Positions 1 to 9,176 of a DNA stretch of 64,000 bases are shown here, in pieces; the stretch's first letter is position 1, and each line of letters begins with the position of its first letter. The notes under the pieces are model-generated. The model was given only the letters and a program-made list of their open reading frames with translations. It was not told the DNA's origin and made no database searches. The stretch spans positions 62,001 through 126,000 of the forward strand of contig NZ_FNFQ01000012.1 in NCBI RefSeq assembly GCF_900101175.1, in the 5' to 3' direction. Source of the stretch: Stenotrophomonas pavanii. GTDB taxonomy: Bacteria; Pseudomonadota; Gammaproteobacteria; Xanthomonadales; Xanthomonadaceae. Both the position numbers and the translations under genes were made by a program.

Positions 1-60
1 CAACGCTTCCACGCGGGCGGCGAAGTCCTGCAGCTGGGCAAGGGGATCGGCGGGTTCCAT
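1..60 (-). CDS. TIGR02449-like small coiled-coil protein, N-terminus only (partial)
   Basis: Only the first 20 codons lie in the window, reading MEPADPLAQL then QDFAARVEAL; the rest runs off the left edge. The start resembles the TIGR02449 family of short coiled-coil (ZapB-like) proteins found divergent from ygfB in xanthomonads, but 20 residues cannot prove this. The start codon is the ATG complementary to 58-60. A well-formed promoter ends only 6 nt upstream of it, so the transcript would begin at or next to the ATG with no ribosome binding site. It is divergent from ygfB. Confidence 0.55.
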   Translation of the reverse strand, partial: MEPADPLAQLQDFAARVEAL

Positions 61-66
61 GCAGGC

Positions 67-96
67 ACGATAGGCAAGCCGGGCAAGGCCGGTCAA
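67..96 (-). promoter_or_regulatory. Sigma-70-type promoter, probably leaderless
   Basis: On the minus strand TTGACC (91-96) is followed after 18 nt by TATCGT (67-72). The -10 box ends 6 nt before the ATG at 60-58, so the expected transcription start coincides with the start codon. Read from sequence; the leaderless transcript is an inference. Confidence 0.5.
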
Positions 97-213
97 GCGC
101 TGTCGCAGCAGGGCCGGAGGGCTACCGGGAGGACGCCGCCGGGTTGCTACACTACGGGGTCTCACGGGCGCGCGCGTGCGCGCCCCGGGTTTCCTTTCCG
201 AACGAGCCGCACG

Positions 214-762
214 ATGACCGAACTTCCCTCCGTCGACGACGTTACCCGCGCCAGCCAGGCGTTGGGCCTGGGCGCCACCGCTGCCGAGCTGCACGGTGCG
301 CTGTGCGGCTGGCTGGCCGCCGGTGGCGCCCCCGGCAACGACTGGCCGGCACGCGTGCTGGCCGACGACAACCTGCCGCCCGTCGCTGCCGACAGCGTGC
401 TGGGGCAGCTGCTGCAGGCCACCATCAAGCAGCTGGAAGACCGCGACTTCGCCTTCGAGCTGTTGCTGGCGGACACCGATGAGGTCTCCGCGCAGGCCGA
501 TGCCATGTTCAGCTGGACCCGCTCCTTCCTGGGCGGCTTCGGCCTGGGCAGCGGCGGCCGTCGCCCGGCCTTGTCCGAAGAGGGTGAAGAAGCGCTGACC
601 GACATGGCCAGCCTGGCGCGCGCCTCCAGCGAGGATTTCGAGGCCGGCGGCGATGATGACGACGAAGCCCTGTCGGAGATCGAGGAGTTCATCCGTGTGG
701 CGGTGCTGCTGCTGCACGGTGACGTGGTGCTGGCTTCGCGCCATCGTCAGCGCCTGAACTGA
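214..762 (+). CDS. ygfB: UPF0149 (YgfB/YecA-like) family protein
   Basis: 182 residues, the usual size for the cytoplasmic UPF0149 family. The N-terminal helical part carries a GLGATAAELHGALCGWLAAG segment typical of the family. Near the C-terminus is an acidic run (GGDDDDEALSEIEEF), also seen in homologues. No catalytic motif is known; YgfB of Pseudomonas has been linked to regulatory interactions, but transfer of that role here would be inference. No strong Shine-Dalgarno precedes the ATG at 214. The stop codon overlaps the pepP start (TGATG at 760-764), so the two are likely translationally coupled. Confidence 0.85.
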   Translation: MTELPSVDDVTRASQALGLGATAAELHGALCGWLAAGGAPGNDWPARVLADDNLPPVAADSVLGQLLQATIKQLEDRDFAFELLLADTDEVSAQADAMFSWTRSFLGGFGLGSGGRRPALSEEGEEALTDMASLARASSEDFEAGGDDDDEALSEIEEFIRVAVLLLHGDVVLASRHRQRLN

Positions 763-2090
763 TGGACATCAAGCAGCGCACCGGCATTGCGGCCGGCGAG
801 TACAAGCGTCGCCGCCGCCAGCTGATGGACATGGCCGGCGAGGACGCGATCCTGGTGTTGCCGGCCGCGGCCGAAAAGGTGCGCAGCCTCGATACCCATT
901 ATCCGTTCCGGCAGGATTCGGATTTCCAGTACCTGAGCGGCTTCCCGGAACCGGAAGCAGTGCTGGTGCTGATCCCGGGCCGACGCCACGGCGAGGCCAT
1001 CCTGTTCTGCCGCGAACGTGATGCCGAGCGCGAAGCCTGGGATGGCAGCCGCGCCGGCCAGGAAGGCGCGGTGGCGCAGTACGGCATGGACGATGCCTAC
1101 CCGATCGACGATCTGGACGACATCCTGCCGGGCCTGCTGGAAGGACGCTCGCGCGTCTACTACCACTTCGGCCGCGACGCCGACTTCGACCTGAAGCTGA
1201 TCGGCTGGGTCAACCGCGTGCGCTCGCAGGTACGCCATGGCGCGCAGCCGCCGCACGAGTTCCTGGAACTGGGCCACCTGCTGCACGAGCAGCGCCTGTT
1301 CAAGTCCGGCGCCGAAGTGGCGTTGATGCACCACGCGGCGCAGATCAGCGTTCGCGCCCATCTGGCGGCGATGAAGGCTGCCAGGCCGGGCATCCACGAG
1401 TACGAACTGCAGGCCGAGCTGGAACGCGTGTTCCGCGCCAGCGATGCGGTGCCGGCGTATTGCAGCATCGTCGGTGCGGGCCGCAACGGTTGCATCCTGC
1501 ATTACCGGGACAACAGCGCGCGTTCGCGCGACGGCGAGCTGGTGCTGATCGACGCCGGTGCCGAGTACCGTGGCTACGCCAGCGACATCACTCGCACCTT
1601 CCCGGTGAATGGCCGCTTCAGCGCCGAGCAGCGCGCGCTGCACGACCTGGTCGGCGAGGCGCAGGCGGCGGCGCTGGCCCAGGCCAGGCCGGGCGTGCCC
1701 TACGAGGCCGGTCACCTGGCCGCGGTGCAGACCCTGACCGAGGGCCTGCTGCGGCTGGGCCTGTTGAAGGGGACGCTGGAAAAGAACCTGTCCGAAGGCC
1801 TGTACCAGCGCTTCTACCGGCACAAGACCGGGCACTGGATCGGGCTGGACGTGCACGACGTGGGCGACTACCGCCTGGCCGGTGACTCGCGCCTGTTGGA
1901 GCCGGGAATGGCGTTCACCATCGAGCCGGGGTTGTACATCGGCGTGGACGATACGACGGTGGAACCGCGCTGGCGCGGCATCGGCATCCGCACCGAAGAC
2001 GATGTGCTGATCACCGATGACGGTCATCGCGTGCTGACCGAAGGCCTGGCGCGCAGCGCCGACGAGATTGAAGCGGTGATGGCGGGGTAA
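762..2090 (+). CDS. pepP: Xaa-Pro aminopeptidase (aminopeptidase P)
   Basis: 442-residue cytoplasmic metallopeptidase that removes the N-terminal residue from peptides with proline at position 2. The N-terminal AMP_N-type domain spans roughly residues 1-170 and a pita-bread M24 domain follows. The five expected dimetal ligands are all visible: D264 and D275 (LIDAGAEYRGYASDITRTF), H358 (HKTGHWIGLDVHDVG), E388 (FTIEPGLYIG) and E412 (GIRTEDDV). Length matches E. coli PepP (441). It starts inside the ygfB stop codon and is followed by a repeat-rich gap and the convergent pepQ. The xanthomonad partner ubiH is not found downstream in this window. Confidence 0.96.
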   Translation: MDIKQRTGIAAGEYKRRRRQLMDMAGEDAILVLPAAAEKVRSLDTHYPFRQDSDFQYLSGFPEPEAVLVLIPGRRHGEAILFCRERDAEREAWDGSRAGQEGAVAQYGMDDAYPIDDLDDILPGLLEGRSRVYYHFGRDADFDLKLIGWVNRVRSQVRHGAQPPHEFLELGHLLHEQRLFKSGAEVALMHHAAQISVRAHLAAMKAARPGIHEYELQAELERVFRASDAVPAYCSIVGAGRNGCILHYRDNSARSRDGELVLIDAGAEYRGYASDITRTFPVNGRFSAEQRALHDLVGEAQAAALAQARPGVPYEAGHLAAVQTLTEGLLRLGLLKGTLEKNLSEGLYQRFYRHKTGHWIGLDVHDVGDYRLAGDSRLLEPGMAFTIEPGLYIGVDDTTVEPRWRGIGIRTEDDVLITDDGHRVLTEGLARSADEIEAVMAG

Positions 2091-2099
2091 GGGGTTGTT

Positions 2100-2126
2100 C
2101 TGCAGGGCTTGCAGCCCTGCACCCGC
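2100..2126. repeat. Palindromic GCAGGGC/GCCCTGC intergenic hairpin
   Basis: Just after the pepP stop the sequence forms a GCAGGGC ... GCCCTGC hairpin followed by ACCCGC. Close relatives lie at 16759-16786 and 28000-28026, so this is a small dispersed repeat and possibly a transcript-end structure. No T-tract follows. Confidence 0.5.
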
Positions 2127-2172
2127 AGAGGCAACAGCAACTGCAACAGCAACAGCGCGCATTCCGTGGGAT

Positions 2173-2274
2173 GGCGGGGCACTGTGGGTTTGCGGGGACG
2201 CCGTGAACCCGTCCATGGGGGCTTGGTCGCGGCATCCATGCCGCTCACACCCCGCAAACCCACAGTGCCCCGCC
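2173..2274. repeat. Long inverted repeat, 25-bp perfect arms, 52-nt centre
   Basis: The arm at 2173-2197 (starting GGCGGGGCACTGTGGG) is exactly complementary to 2250-2274. The 52-nt centre contains further CCATGG/GGCATCCATGCC hairpin material. A single copy of the same arm occurs at 16697-16721 with matching flanks. It lies between the convergent pepP and pepQ genes and has no coding potential of its own. Confidence 0.8.
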
Positions 2275-2346
2275 TTCGACAGGTTCACGCGGCTGTTGGT
2301 GGGTGCCGACCGTTGATCGGCACATCTGTCAGATATCGAATGAATC

Positions 2347-2369
2347 ATCCACGCATGGTGTGGATCTAC
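2347..2369 (-). repeat. SMAG-type GTAG hairpin
   Basis: Minus strand: GTAG followed by a hairpin of ATCCAC / GTGGAT type. It belongs to the same stem-sequence class as 27811-27833, 51887-51909 and 63564-63586. A related but degenerate hairpin (GTGCCGA/TCGGCAC) lies just upstream at 2303-2323. Confidence 0.7.
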
Positions 2370-2402
2370 TGGCAACTGCGGTGTTGGCACGCGTGGCTGT
2401 GG

Positions 2403-2426
2403 GTAGGTGTGGACCTTGGTCGACAC
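2403..2426 (+). repeat. SMAG-type GTAG hairpin
   Basis: GTAGGTGTGGACC then TTGGTCGACAC forms an imperfect hairpin beginning with GTAG. It has the same stem class as 16649-16672. It is followed by a pyrimidine-rich tract (about 2450-2475). Confidence 0.65.
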
Positions 2427-2508
2427 AGAGCGAGCGCAGCAAGCGACCCGCTTTTGCTTTTCTTTTTTCTTTTCCGTGGTTGGACGCGCGCAGGAAACTG
2501 TCAAAGGT

Positions 2509-2606
2509 GGGGCGGGTGGGCCATGCAGGGGCGTTGGCGCCATGGATGGCGCCATCGAGCTCACAGGGACGTACTTGCAGCGTCCCCTGCATGGCCCACC
2601 CGCCCC
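2509..2606. repeat. Second long inverted repeat, 23-bp perfect arms, 52-nt centre
   Basis: The arm 2509-2531 (GGGGCGGGTGGGCCATGCAG plus GGG) is perfectly complementary to 2584-2606. The centre is again 52 nt and holds a near-palindrome (GGCGCCATGGATGGCGCC). Arm sequence differs from the 2173-2274 element but the architecture is the same. It ends 42 nt short of the pepQ stop codon. It may help terminate the convergent pepP/pepQ transcripts; no T-tract is present. Confidence 0.75.
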
Positions 2607-2648
2607 GCCAAGCGCGGCTTTTGCTCCAAGCGCCCAACCACGAGGGGC

Positions 2649-3980
<1,332 letters not shown>

Positions 3981-4055
3981 TGCGATGGCTCGACACGGAA
4001 AACGGCCCTAGATTCTGCCGCATACCGCCAAAATCCGCTGTGCTGGAACCGGCAC

Positions 4056-4430
4056 TCAGGCCGTCGAAACCGACCCCTCGTCGCTGTCTTCGCCGATCCA
4101 CTGGCGCAGCAGCTGCCGATGTTCGCGGGACAGGGTGAGGAAGCGGAAGCCTGTCCAGCTCTGGCCGGGCACATGCGCCGGCTCGCTCCACAGCAGGTGC
4201 ACGCCGACGTCAATGGCCTCGTGGCGGCCGTCACCGATCGGCAGCGGGAAGCGGAACTGGTACAGCGCGTCCTCGCGCAGCGGGGTGCTGGCCAGCATCA
4301 ACATGCCGGTCTCGGAGACATTGCCGAGCCGGCCCACCACGCATTCGCGCATCTGGTCGGTGACCGGCACCAGGTCGGAGACCTGGCGACGCGGCGCGCG
4401 GCGGGTGTCCTGCGGCGGTTGCACGTTCAA
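4056..4430 (-). CDS. PilZ-domain protein (c-di-GMP binding), TTG start
   Basis: A 124-residue protein starting at a TTG (complement of 4428-4430). That start overlaps the DUF1631 stop codon (TTGA) and has a strong AAGGAGG about 8 nt upstream. A longer reading from 4493 would overlap the previous gene and lacks this signal. The fold is PilZ-like: RRAPRRQV near the N-terminus supplies the RxxxR signature, followed by NVSETGMLMLA in place of the D/NxSxxG motif and a VHLLWSEP strand. Such proteins bind cyclic di-GMP and influence motility or exopolysaccharide. Co-transcription with the DUF1631 gene behind a possible sigma-28 promoter fits a motility-related role (inference). Confidence 0.8.
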   Translation of the reverse strand: MNVQPPQDTRRAPRRQVSDLVPVTDQMRECVVGRLGNVSETGMLMLASTPLREDALYQFRFPLPIGDGRHEAIDVGVHLLWSEPAHVPGQSWTGFRFLTLSREHRQLLRQWIGEDSDEGSVSTA

Positions 4431-6706
4431 ACGGACGCCTCCTTGTAACGGCCGCCAGCCAGCGCACGCAGTGCGCCGAGGCTGGCCTGCCATGCGCGAT
4501 CGACCAGCCGGCCCTTGTCTTCGGTGACCAGCTGCGCGCGTCCGGCGCTGATCTGCCGGGCCAGCGTATCGAGGTCGGTATCGGCGATCTTCTGCCCGCG
4601 CGGATTGACGAACAGGGCGTGGCCGGTCAGCAGGCTGTACCAGGACAGGCGTTGGCGGCGCAGGGTGCCGTCACCGTTGTCGATGTCGAACCAGCTGCCA
4701 AAGGGCAGGGCCACCAGCTGCTGGTAGGCCGCCTCTTCGGCGCTGCTGCGCGGCGTGCGCGGGGCGTCGGCGCTGCCGCTGGCAGCATGTTCGCCCAGTC
4801 GTGCACGTGCCTTCAGGCGCGCACTGAGTTCGGTGCGCGAGGTGCTTTCATCCTCGCCTCCTGGCGTGGCCAGGCGGCGCGCAACGGCGGCGGCTTCCTC
4901 GGTGTGATAGCCGACCTGCACGAGCGCCGATTCCACCTCGCTGGCCAGCACTGCATCGGTGCCACCGTTGGCATCGACGGCCTGCGCGGTCACCGCGGCG
5001 ATGCGCTCGGTCTGCAGCAGGCGTTCCTGCCACTGCGGCGAATCGTCGCCATGGCGCAGGCGGGTGAGGGTCAGTGCATCGGCCCACGCCTGGCGCAGCA
5101 GGGTCTGCACGAAGCGCGGCGGCGCCTGCAGGTCACAGCACTGGTCGATCTGCGCATTGGCCTGGCGACGCGCCAGTTCCAGCCGTTCCTTGCCGCGTGC
5201 GGCCTCGACGTGGCGGCGCTCGGCCAGCTCGGCGCGATGGGCCGCCGCGCGCTGGTGCTGCTGCACGTCCTCATTGGCGCTGGCGAAGGCTTCGGGCGAA
5301 CGCGCGTCCTGGCCAAGCAGGCCCTGCACGCTCTGCGCCATGCGCTGCAGCAGCTGGGGGTCCACATCATCGTCGCCCAGCCAGTGGGCGCCGACTTCGG
5401 CGATCTGGTTGAGCAGTTCGCGTGCGGGATGCTCGTCGCGCACGAAGAAGCCGGGATCGGCCATCGCCGCACGCGCCAGCGGCACCTGCAGGCGCGCCAG
5501 CAGGGCCGCCGGCACCGGATCGGGGCGCTGCTGCTGCTGTACCTGCTGCATCAGCAGGCGCAGCAGCTCGAGATTGTCGCGGTCGTGGCTGCCCAGTTGG
5601 GCCTGTGCGCCGTGCTCGCTGCGCAACTGGGCGACCACCGCAGCCTCCAGGTCGGCGACCCCGGTGGCCGCGCTGGACTGGGCCTGCAGGCGCGCGAGGA
5701 CCGCATCGACGGCGGCGCTGGGCACCGCAGCGTGATCGGCAACGGGCGCCGAGGCATGGCGGGCCTGCTGCAGCAGTTCATGCAGCACGCTGCCGGTGGC
5801 CGTGGTCACGCCAGCGGTGGCTGCGCCCGGCGTACCCGCATCGTTGAAGGCATCCTGCACCAGGTTCGACCATGAACCGGCGGGCGCGGAGCCGTTCCAA
5901 CCGGTCAGTGGCGCGGCGGCGCGCTTGGCAGGCTGGGTTGCGCGGCCGCCACCCACCGACTGGGTAATGATCCGACGGGTGCTTGCTGAGCGCGCCAGGT
6001 ACGGGGTGTAGACCAGCCCCGGCAGCACGCCGTGCTGGGCCAGCAGCGCATTGGCGCGGTCCAGCACATCGCCCAGGCGCTCCAGCACCTGCCGCTCGAA
6101 GCTGCGGTACAACGCAAGCTGCACCTCCACGCCCAGGGCATCCTGTTCGGCGATCCGGCGAACCATCGCGCACAGGGCCTGCGGTGCCAGTGGCAGGGTG
6201 TCGGCCTCGAAGGCCGGCGCCGCTGCAAGCACGCCCAGGCGTTGGCCCAGCAGGTTCAGCGAATTGGTCGAGCGCAGGGTTTCGCGCCGGACCATCTCGG
6301 TCAGCAGCAGGTCGCGGTCCACCTCGTGCTCATCGACCAGCGACAGCCCGAGCATGCCTGGCAGGGGCGGCGGGGTGGCGTGCGCTGCCGAAGCGGTGGA
6401 CGGCTCGCGCAGGCCCGCCAGTGCCTCGGCGACGGCATCAAGCATGCGGTCGGCGAAATGGCCGGCGAAGGCGTGCAGCTGGCCGCGCTGCGCCATCAGG
6501 TCCGCCTGCTGCATGGGATTGCGTGCACGGTCGGCGTCGTGCAGCAGCGTCTGCTCCAGCGCTTCGACGGTCAGGATCAGGGGCGCGGCCAGCGTTTGCC
6601 GGCACAGGCCGATCAACGCACCCAGCAGTTCACGCACCCGCGATGGCAGGTCGCTGGCGGCCAGGCGTGCTTTGTCGGCAGAGGTGATGGAAAAGACAGC
6701 TGACAT
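4427..6706 (-). CDS. DUF1631 family protein
   Basis: 759 residues, cytoplasmic, no membrane segment visible. Recognised as DUF1631 by its overall character: an N-terminal helical region (SRVRELLGALIGLCRQTLAA), PPLPGMLGLSLVDEHEVDRD near residue 120, and a C-terminal LPFGSWFDIDNGDG / RLSWYSLLTGHALFVN region that is PilZ-like in flavour. The molecular function is not established. It overlaps the downstream PilZ gene by 3 nt and is preceded by a sigma-28-like promoter, suggesting the pair acts in c-di-GMP or surface-behaviour control (inference). Confidence 0.8.
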   Translation of the reverse strand: MSAVFSITSADKARLAASDLPSRVRELLGALIGLCRQTLAAPLILTVEALEQTLLHDADRARNPMQQADLMAQRGQLHAFAGHFADRMLDAVAEALAGLREPSTASAAHATPPPLPGMLGLSLVDEHEVDRDLLLTEMVRRETLRSTNSLNLLGQRLGVLAAAPAFEADTLPLAPQALCAMVRRIAEQDALGVEVQLALYRSFERQVLERLGDVLDRANALLAQHGVLPGLVYTPYLARSASTRRIITQSVGGGRATQPAKRAAAPLTGWNGSAPAGSWSNLVQDAFNDAGTPGAATAGVTTATGSVLHELLQQARHASAPVADHAAVPSAAVDAVLARLQAQSSAATGVADLEAAVVAQLRSEHGAQAQLGSHDRDNLELLRLLMQQVQQQQRPDPVPAALLARLQVPLARAAMADPGFFVRDEHPARELLNQIAEVGAHWLGDDDVDPQLLQRMAQSVQGLLGQDARSPEAFASANEDVQQHQRAAAHRAELAERRHVEAARGKERLELARRQANAQIDQCCDLQAPPRFVQTLLRQAWADALTLTRLRHGDDSPQWQERLLQTERIAAVTAQAVDANGGTDAVLASEVESALVQVGYHTEEAAAVARRLATPGGEDESTSRTELSARLKARARLGEHAASGSADAPRTPRSSAEEAAYQQLVALPFGSWFDIDNGDGTLRRQRLSWYSLLTGHALFVNPRGQKIADTDLDTLARQISAGRAQLVTEDKGRLVDRAWQASLGALRALAGGRYKEASV

Positions 6707-6753
6707 CGGCGAGCGGTACCCGGATTCCCGCGGATCGATCCTGTGAATCTACC

Positions 6754-6780
6754 GTGTCGGCCGCAGTCGGCGCTACTTTA
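6754..6780 (-). promoter_or_regulatory. Possible FliA (sigma-28) promoter
   Basis: Minus strand: TAAAGTAG (6780-6773), an 11-nt spacer, then GCCGACAC (6761-6754). The known sigma-28 consensus is TAAAGTTT-N11-GCCGATAA. Spacing is exact and 12 of 16 positions match. The start codon of the DUF1631 gene lies 48 nt downstream. Confidence 0.5.
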
Positions 6781-6827
6781 GGCTGAACGTGAATCGCATC
6801 CGCCGGGCCTGGCCCGACCGATGAACG

Positions 6828-6887
6828 GTAGTGCCGGCCGCTGGCCGGCAGATATGTCTTCACCGGATTGCCGGCCAGCGGCCGGCA
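6828..6887. repeat. SMAG inverted dimer
   Basis: GTAG plus a GCCGGCCGCTGGCCGGC hairpin at 6828-6850 faces its inverted partner at 6869-6887, 18 nt apart. It lies between the hemW stop and the DUF1631 promoter. A paired transcript would form a long cruciform-like stem. Confidence 0.8.
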
Positions 6888-6908
6888 GGACCCTCTGTCA
6901 GGCGAGGA

Positions 6909-8144
6909 TCAATCTTCCAGGAACAGGCTCACCACATCGTTGGTGAAGCGGCGGCCCAGCTCGGTCGGCTGCACATGGCCATCGGTCATGTCCAGCCAGC
7001 CGCGCTGCACGGCCTCGGCCAGGGGAGCGTCCAGCACGCTGCGCGGCAGCCCCGTGCGCGACTCGAAATCGCGCAGGCCGAAACCTTCGTGCAGGCGCAG
7101 CAGGTTGAGCATGTACTCGAAGGGCAGGCGCCCGGCTGCGATCACATCGTCGCCACCGAACGAGGCCGGCGTGCCGGCGCTGTCCAGGTAGGCCTGCGGG
7201 TGCTTCAGTTTCCAGCGGCGCAGCACGTGTTCTTCGGCGCCCGAGCTGATCTTGCCGTGCGCACCGGCACCGATGCCCAGGTAATCGCCGAAGCGCCAGT
7301 AGTTCAGGTTGTGCGCGCTCTGCCGGCCAGGGCGCGCGTAGGCGCTGACCTCGTACTGGCCGAAGCCGGCCTGCGCCAGCAGCGCCTGGCAGTGTTCCTG
7401 CATGTCCCAGGCGTGGTCTTCATCGGGAATGCCCTGCGGCGGCCGCGCGAAGAACACCGTGTTCGGTTCCAGGGTCAGCTGGTAGTGCGAGATATGCGCC
7501 GGCTGCAGCGCGAACGCACGCTCCAGATCAGCCTCGGCACCAGCCAGGGTCTGTTCCGGCAGCGCGTACATCAGGTCGATGTTGAAATTGTCGTAGCCCG
7601 CGTCCTGCGCCATCTTCACCGCGCGCTCGGCTTCGCCACTGTCGTGGATGCGGCCCAGGCGCTTGAGCATCGCGTCGTCGAAACTCTGGATGCCGAAGCT
7701 GAGGCGGTTCACGCCGGCCGCGCGGTAGCGGTCGAAGCGGCCATGCTCGGCGGTGCCCGGGTTGGTCTCCAGGGTGATCTCGGCATTGGGTGCGAAGCGC
7801 AGGCGCGCGCTGGCCTGCTGCAGGAAGCGGTCGATGGCGTCGGGCGGGAACAGGCTGGGCGTGCCGCCACCGAAGAACACGCTGTGCACCACCCGGCCCC
7901 AGACCAGCGGCAGGTCCTGGTCGAGGTCGCGCAGCAGTGCATCGATGTAGGCCTCGAACGGCAGGTCGCCCTTGGCCTGGTGCGAATTGAAATCGCAGTA
8001 CGGGCACTTGCGCACGCACCACGGCAGGTGCACGTACAGCGACAGCGGTGGTGGCACCAGTCGCGGTGCGCTGTCGTGGTCAGCGGAACAGGCTTCGCCG
8101 GGCAGGTGGGTGCAGTGGTCGTGGGCGTGCGGCATGGGGTTCAT
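6909..8144 (-). CDS. hemW: Radical SAM heme chaperone HemW
   Basis: A 411-residue protein starting at the ATG complementary to 8142-8144. A longer reading would run back through an SMAG repeat, so it is unlikely. The radical-SAM cluster motif is present as CVRKCPYCDF (CxxxCxxC plus the family's extra Cys/Phe). HemW-type motifs GGGTPS, ETNPGT, LSFGIQSF and HISHYQLTLEPNT follow, and the protein ends in the HemW C-terminal domain. HemW binds heme and delivers it to respiratory enzymes; it was formerly labelled coproporphyrinogen oxidase-like. It has an extra N-terminal leader of about 30 residues rich in His and Cys (HAHDHCTH). It follows rdgB in the same direction. Confidence 0.93.
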   Translation of the reverse strand: MNPMPHAHDHCTHLPGEACSADHDSAPRLVPPPLSLYVHLPWCVRKCPYCDFNSHQAKGDLPFEAYIDALLRDLDQDLPLVWGRVVHSVFFGGGTPSLFPPDAIDRFLQQASARLRFAPNAEITLETNPGTAEHGRFDRYRAAGVNRLSFGIQSFDDAMLKRLGRIHDSGEAERAVKMAQDAGYDNFNIDLMYALPEQTLAGAEADLERAFALQPAHISHYQLTLEPNTVFFARPPQGIPDEDHAWDMQEHCQALLAQAGFGQYEVSAYARPGRQSAHNLNYWRFGDYLGIGAGAHGKISSGAEEHVLRRWKLKHPQAYLDSAGTPASFGGDDVIAAGRLPFEYMLNLLRLHEGFGLRDFESRTGLPRSVLDAPLAEAVQRGWLDMTDGHVQPTELGRRFTNDVVSLFLED

Positions 8145-8146
8145 CG

Positions 8147-8168
8147 GTAGTGCCGGCCGTTGGCCGGC
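8147..8168 (+). repeat. SMAG hairpin at the hemW start
   Basis: GTAGTGCCGGCCGTTGGCCGGC lies in the rdgB-hemW gap, 2 nt before the hemW start codon (hemW reads the other strand). It would form a hairpin over the hemW ribosome-binding region. Single copy, no inverted partner nearby. Confidence 0.75.
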
Positions 8169-8193
8169 TTCCCTGGTTCGATCAGGTCGGGCG

Positions 8194-8790
8194 TCAGTAC
8201 AGCGTCGCCAGCTGCTGCTTGAGCTGCTGCAGGGCAATGGCACGGTGGCTGATGGCGTTCTTCAGCGCCGGCTCCATTTCCGCGGCGGTCAGGCCGTGGG
8301 TGGTGTCCAGGAACACCGGGTTGTAGCCAAAACCATTGGTGCCACGCAGCTCGCGGATGATCTGCCCTTCCCAGCGGCCTTCGCAGATCAGCGGCTGCGG
8401 GTCGGTGGCGTGGCGCAGCAGCACGATCACCGCGTAGAAGCGGGCGCTGCGCTGGCCGTCGGGCACTGCGGCCATCGCGTCCAGCAGCTTGGCGTTGTTG
8501 GCCGCGGCGTTGGTCGGGTGGCCGGCATAGCGCGCGCTGTACAGTCCCGGCGCACCGCCCAGGGCATCGACGATCAGGCCCGAATCATCGGCCAGCGCCG
8601 GCAGGCCGGTCGCTTCGCAGGCGGCGCGGGCCTTCAGCAGCGCGTTCTCGACGAAGGTCAGGCCGGTCTCCTCGACGTCGCCCAGGCCCAGCTCGGCGGC
8701 CGAGGTGATCTGCAGCGGCAGGTCGGCGAGGATCTCCTGCATCTCCACCAGCTTGCCGGCATTGTGGCTGGCCAGTACCAGTTTGTTCAT
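8194..8790 (-). CDS. rdgB: XTP/dITP diphosphatase (RdgB/HAM1)
   Basis: 198 residues, starting [13 protein letters not shown], where SHNAGK is the hallmark substrate-binding motif of the family. It hydrolyses non-canonical purine nucleoside triphosphates (dITP, XTP) to monophosphates, keeping them out of DNA and RNA. Other family motifs are ETGLTFVENALLKAR, LADDSGL and GTNGFGYNPVF. The start overlaps the stop of the VOC gene (ATGA). A longer in-frame reading would lie wholly inside that gene. Gene order rph-VOC-rdgB-hemW is a compact run, close to the rph-rdgB-hemW order of related bacteria. Confidence 0.96.
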   Translation of the reverse strand: MNKLVLASHNAGKLVEMQEILADLPLQITSAAELGLGDVEETGLTFVENALLKARAACEATGLPALADDSGLIVDALGGAPGLYSARYAGHPTNAAANNAKLLDAMAAVPDGQRSARFYAVIVLLRHATDPQPLICEGRWEGQIIRELRGTNGFGYNPVFLDTTHGLTAAEMEPALKNAISHRAIALQQLKQQLATLY

Positions 8791-9176
8791 TGACGGGGCT
8801 CCAACAGGTCCCAGGTGTTGCCATACAGGTCGCGGAATACCGCGACCGTTGCATAGGGTTCTTCGCGCGGTGCTTCCAGGAACTCGACGCCGGCGGCCAG
8901 CATCGCTGCGTGGTCGCGGTGGAAGTCGTCGGTGTTGAGGAAGAAGGCAACGCGGCCACCGGTCTGGTTGCCGATGCGGCTGCGCTGTTCCTCGTCGCTG
9001 GCACGGGCCAGCAGCAGGGCGGCGGCGCTGCCGTCGGTCGGGCCGACCACCACCCAGCGCTTGTGCCCCTGGTCGATGTCTTCGAGCAATGCGAAGCCGA
9101 GCTTGCCGGTGTACCACGCAATGGCTTCGTCATAGTCGGCCACCACCAGGGTGGTCAGGGCAAGGCGCCGGTTCAT
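8787..9176 (-). CDS. VOC (glyoxalase/bleomycin-resistance fold) family protein
   Basis: 129 residues with the single-module glyoxalase fold pattern: [23 protein letters not shown] at the start, HKRWVVVGP in the middle, [21 protein letters not shown], and [18 protein letters not shown] at the end. The substrate cannot be told from the sequence. It sits between rph and rdgB with 4-nt overlaps at both ends, so it is translated as part of that operon. A link to nucleotide housekeeping is only guilt by association. Confidence 0.85.
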   Translation of the reverse strand: MNRRLALTTLVVADYDEAIAWYTGKLGFALLEDIDQGHKRWVVVGPTDGSAAALLLARASDEEQRSRIGNQTGGRVAFFLNTDDFHRDHAAMLAAGVEFLEAPREEPYATVAVFRDLYGNTWDLLEPRQ

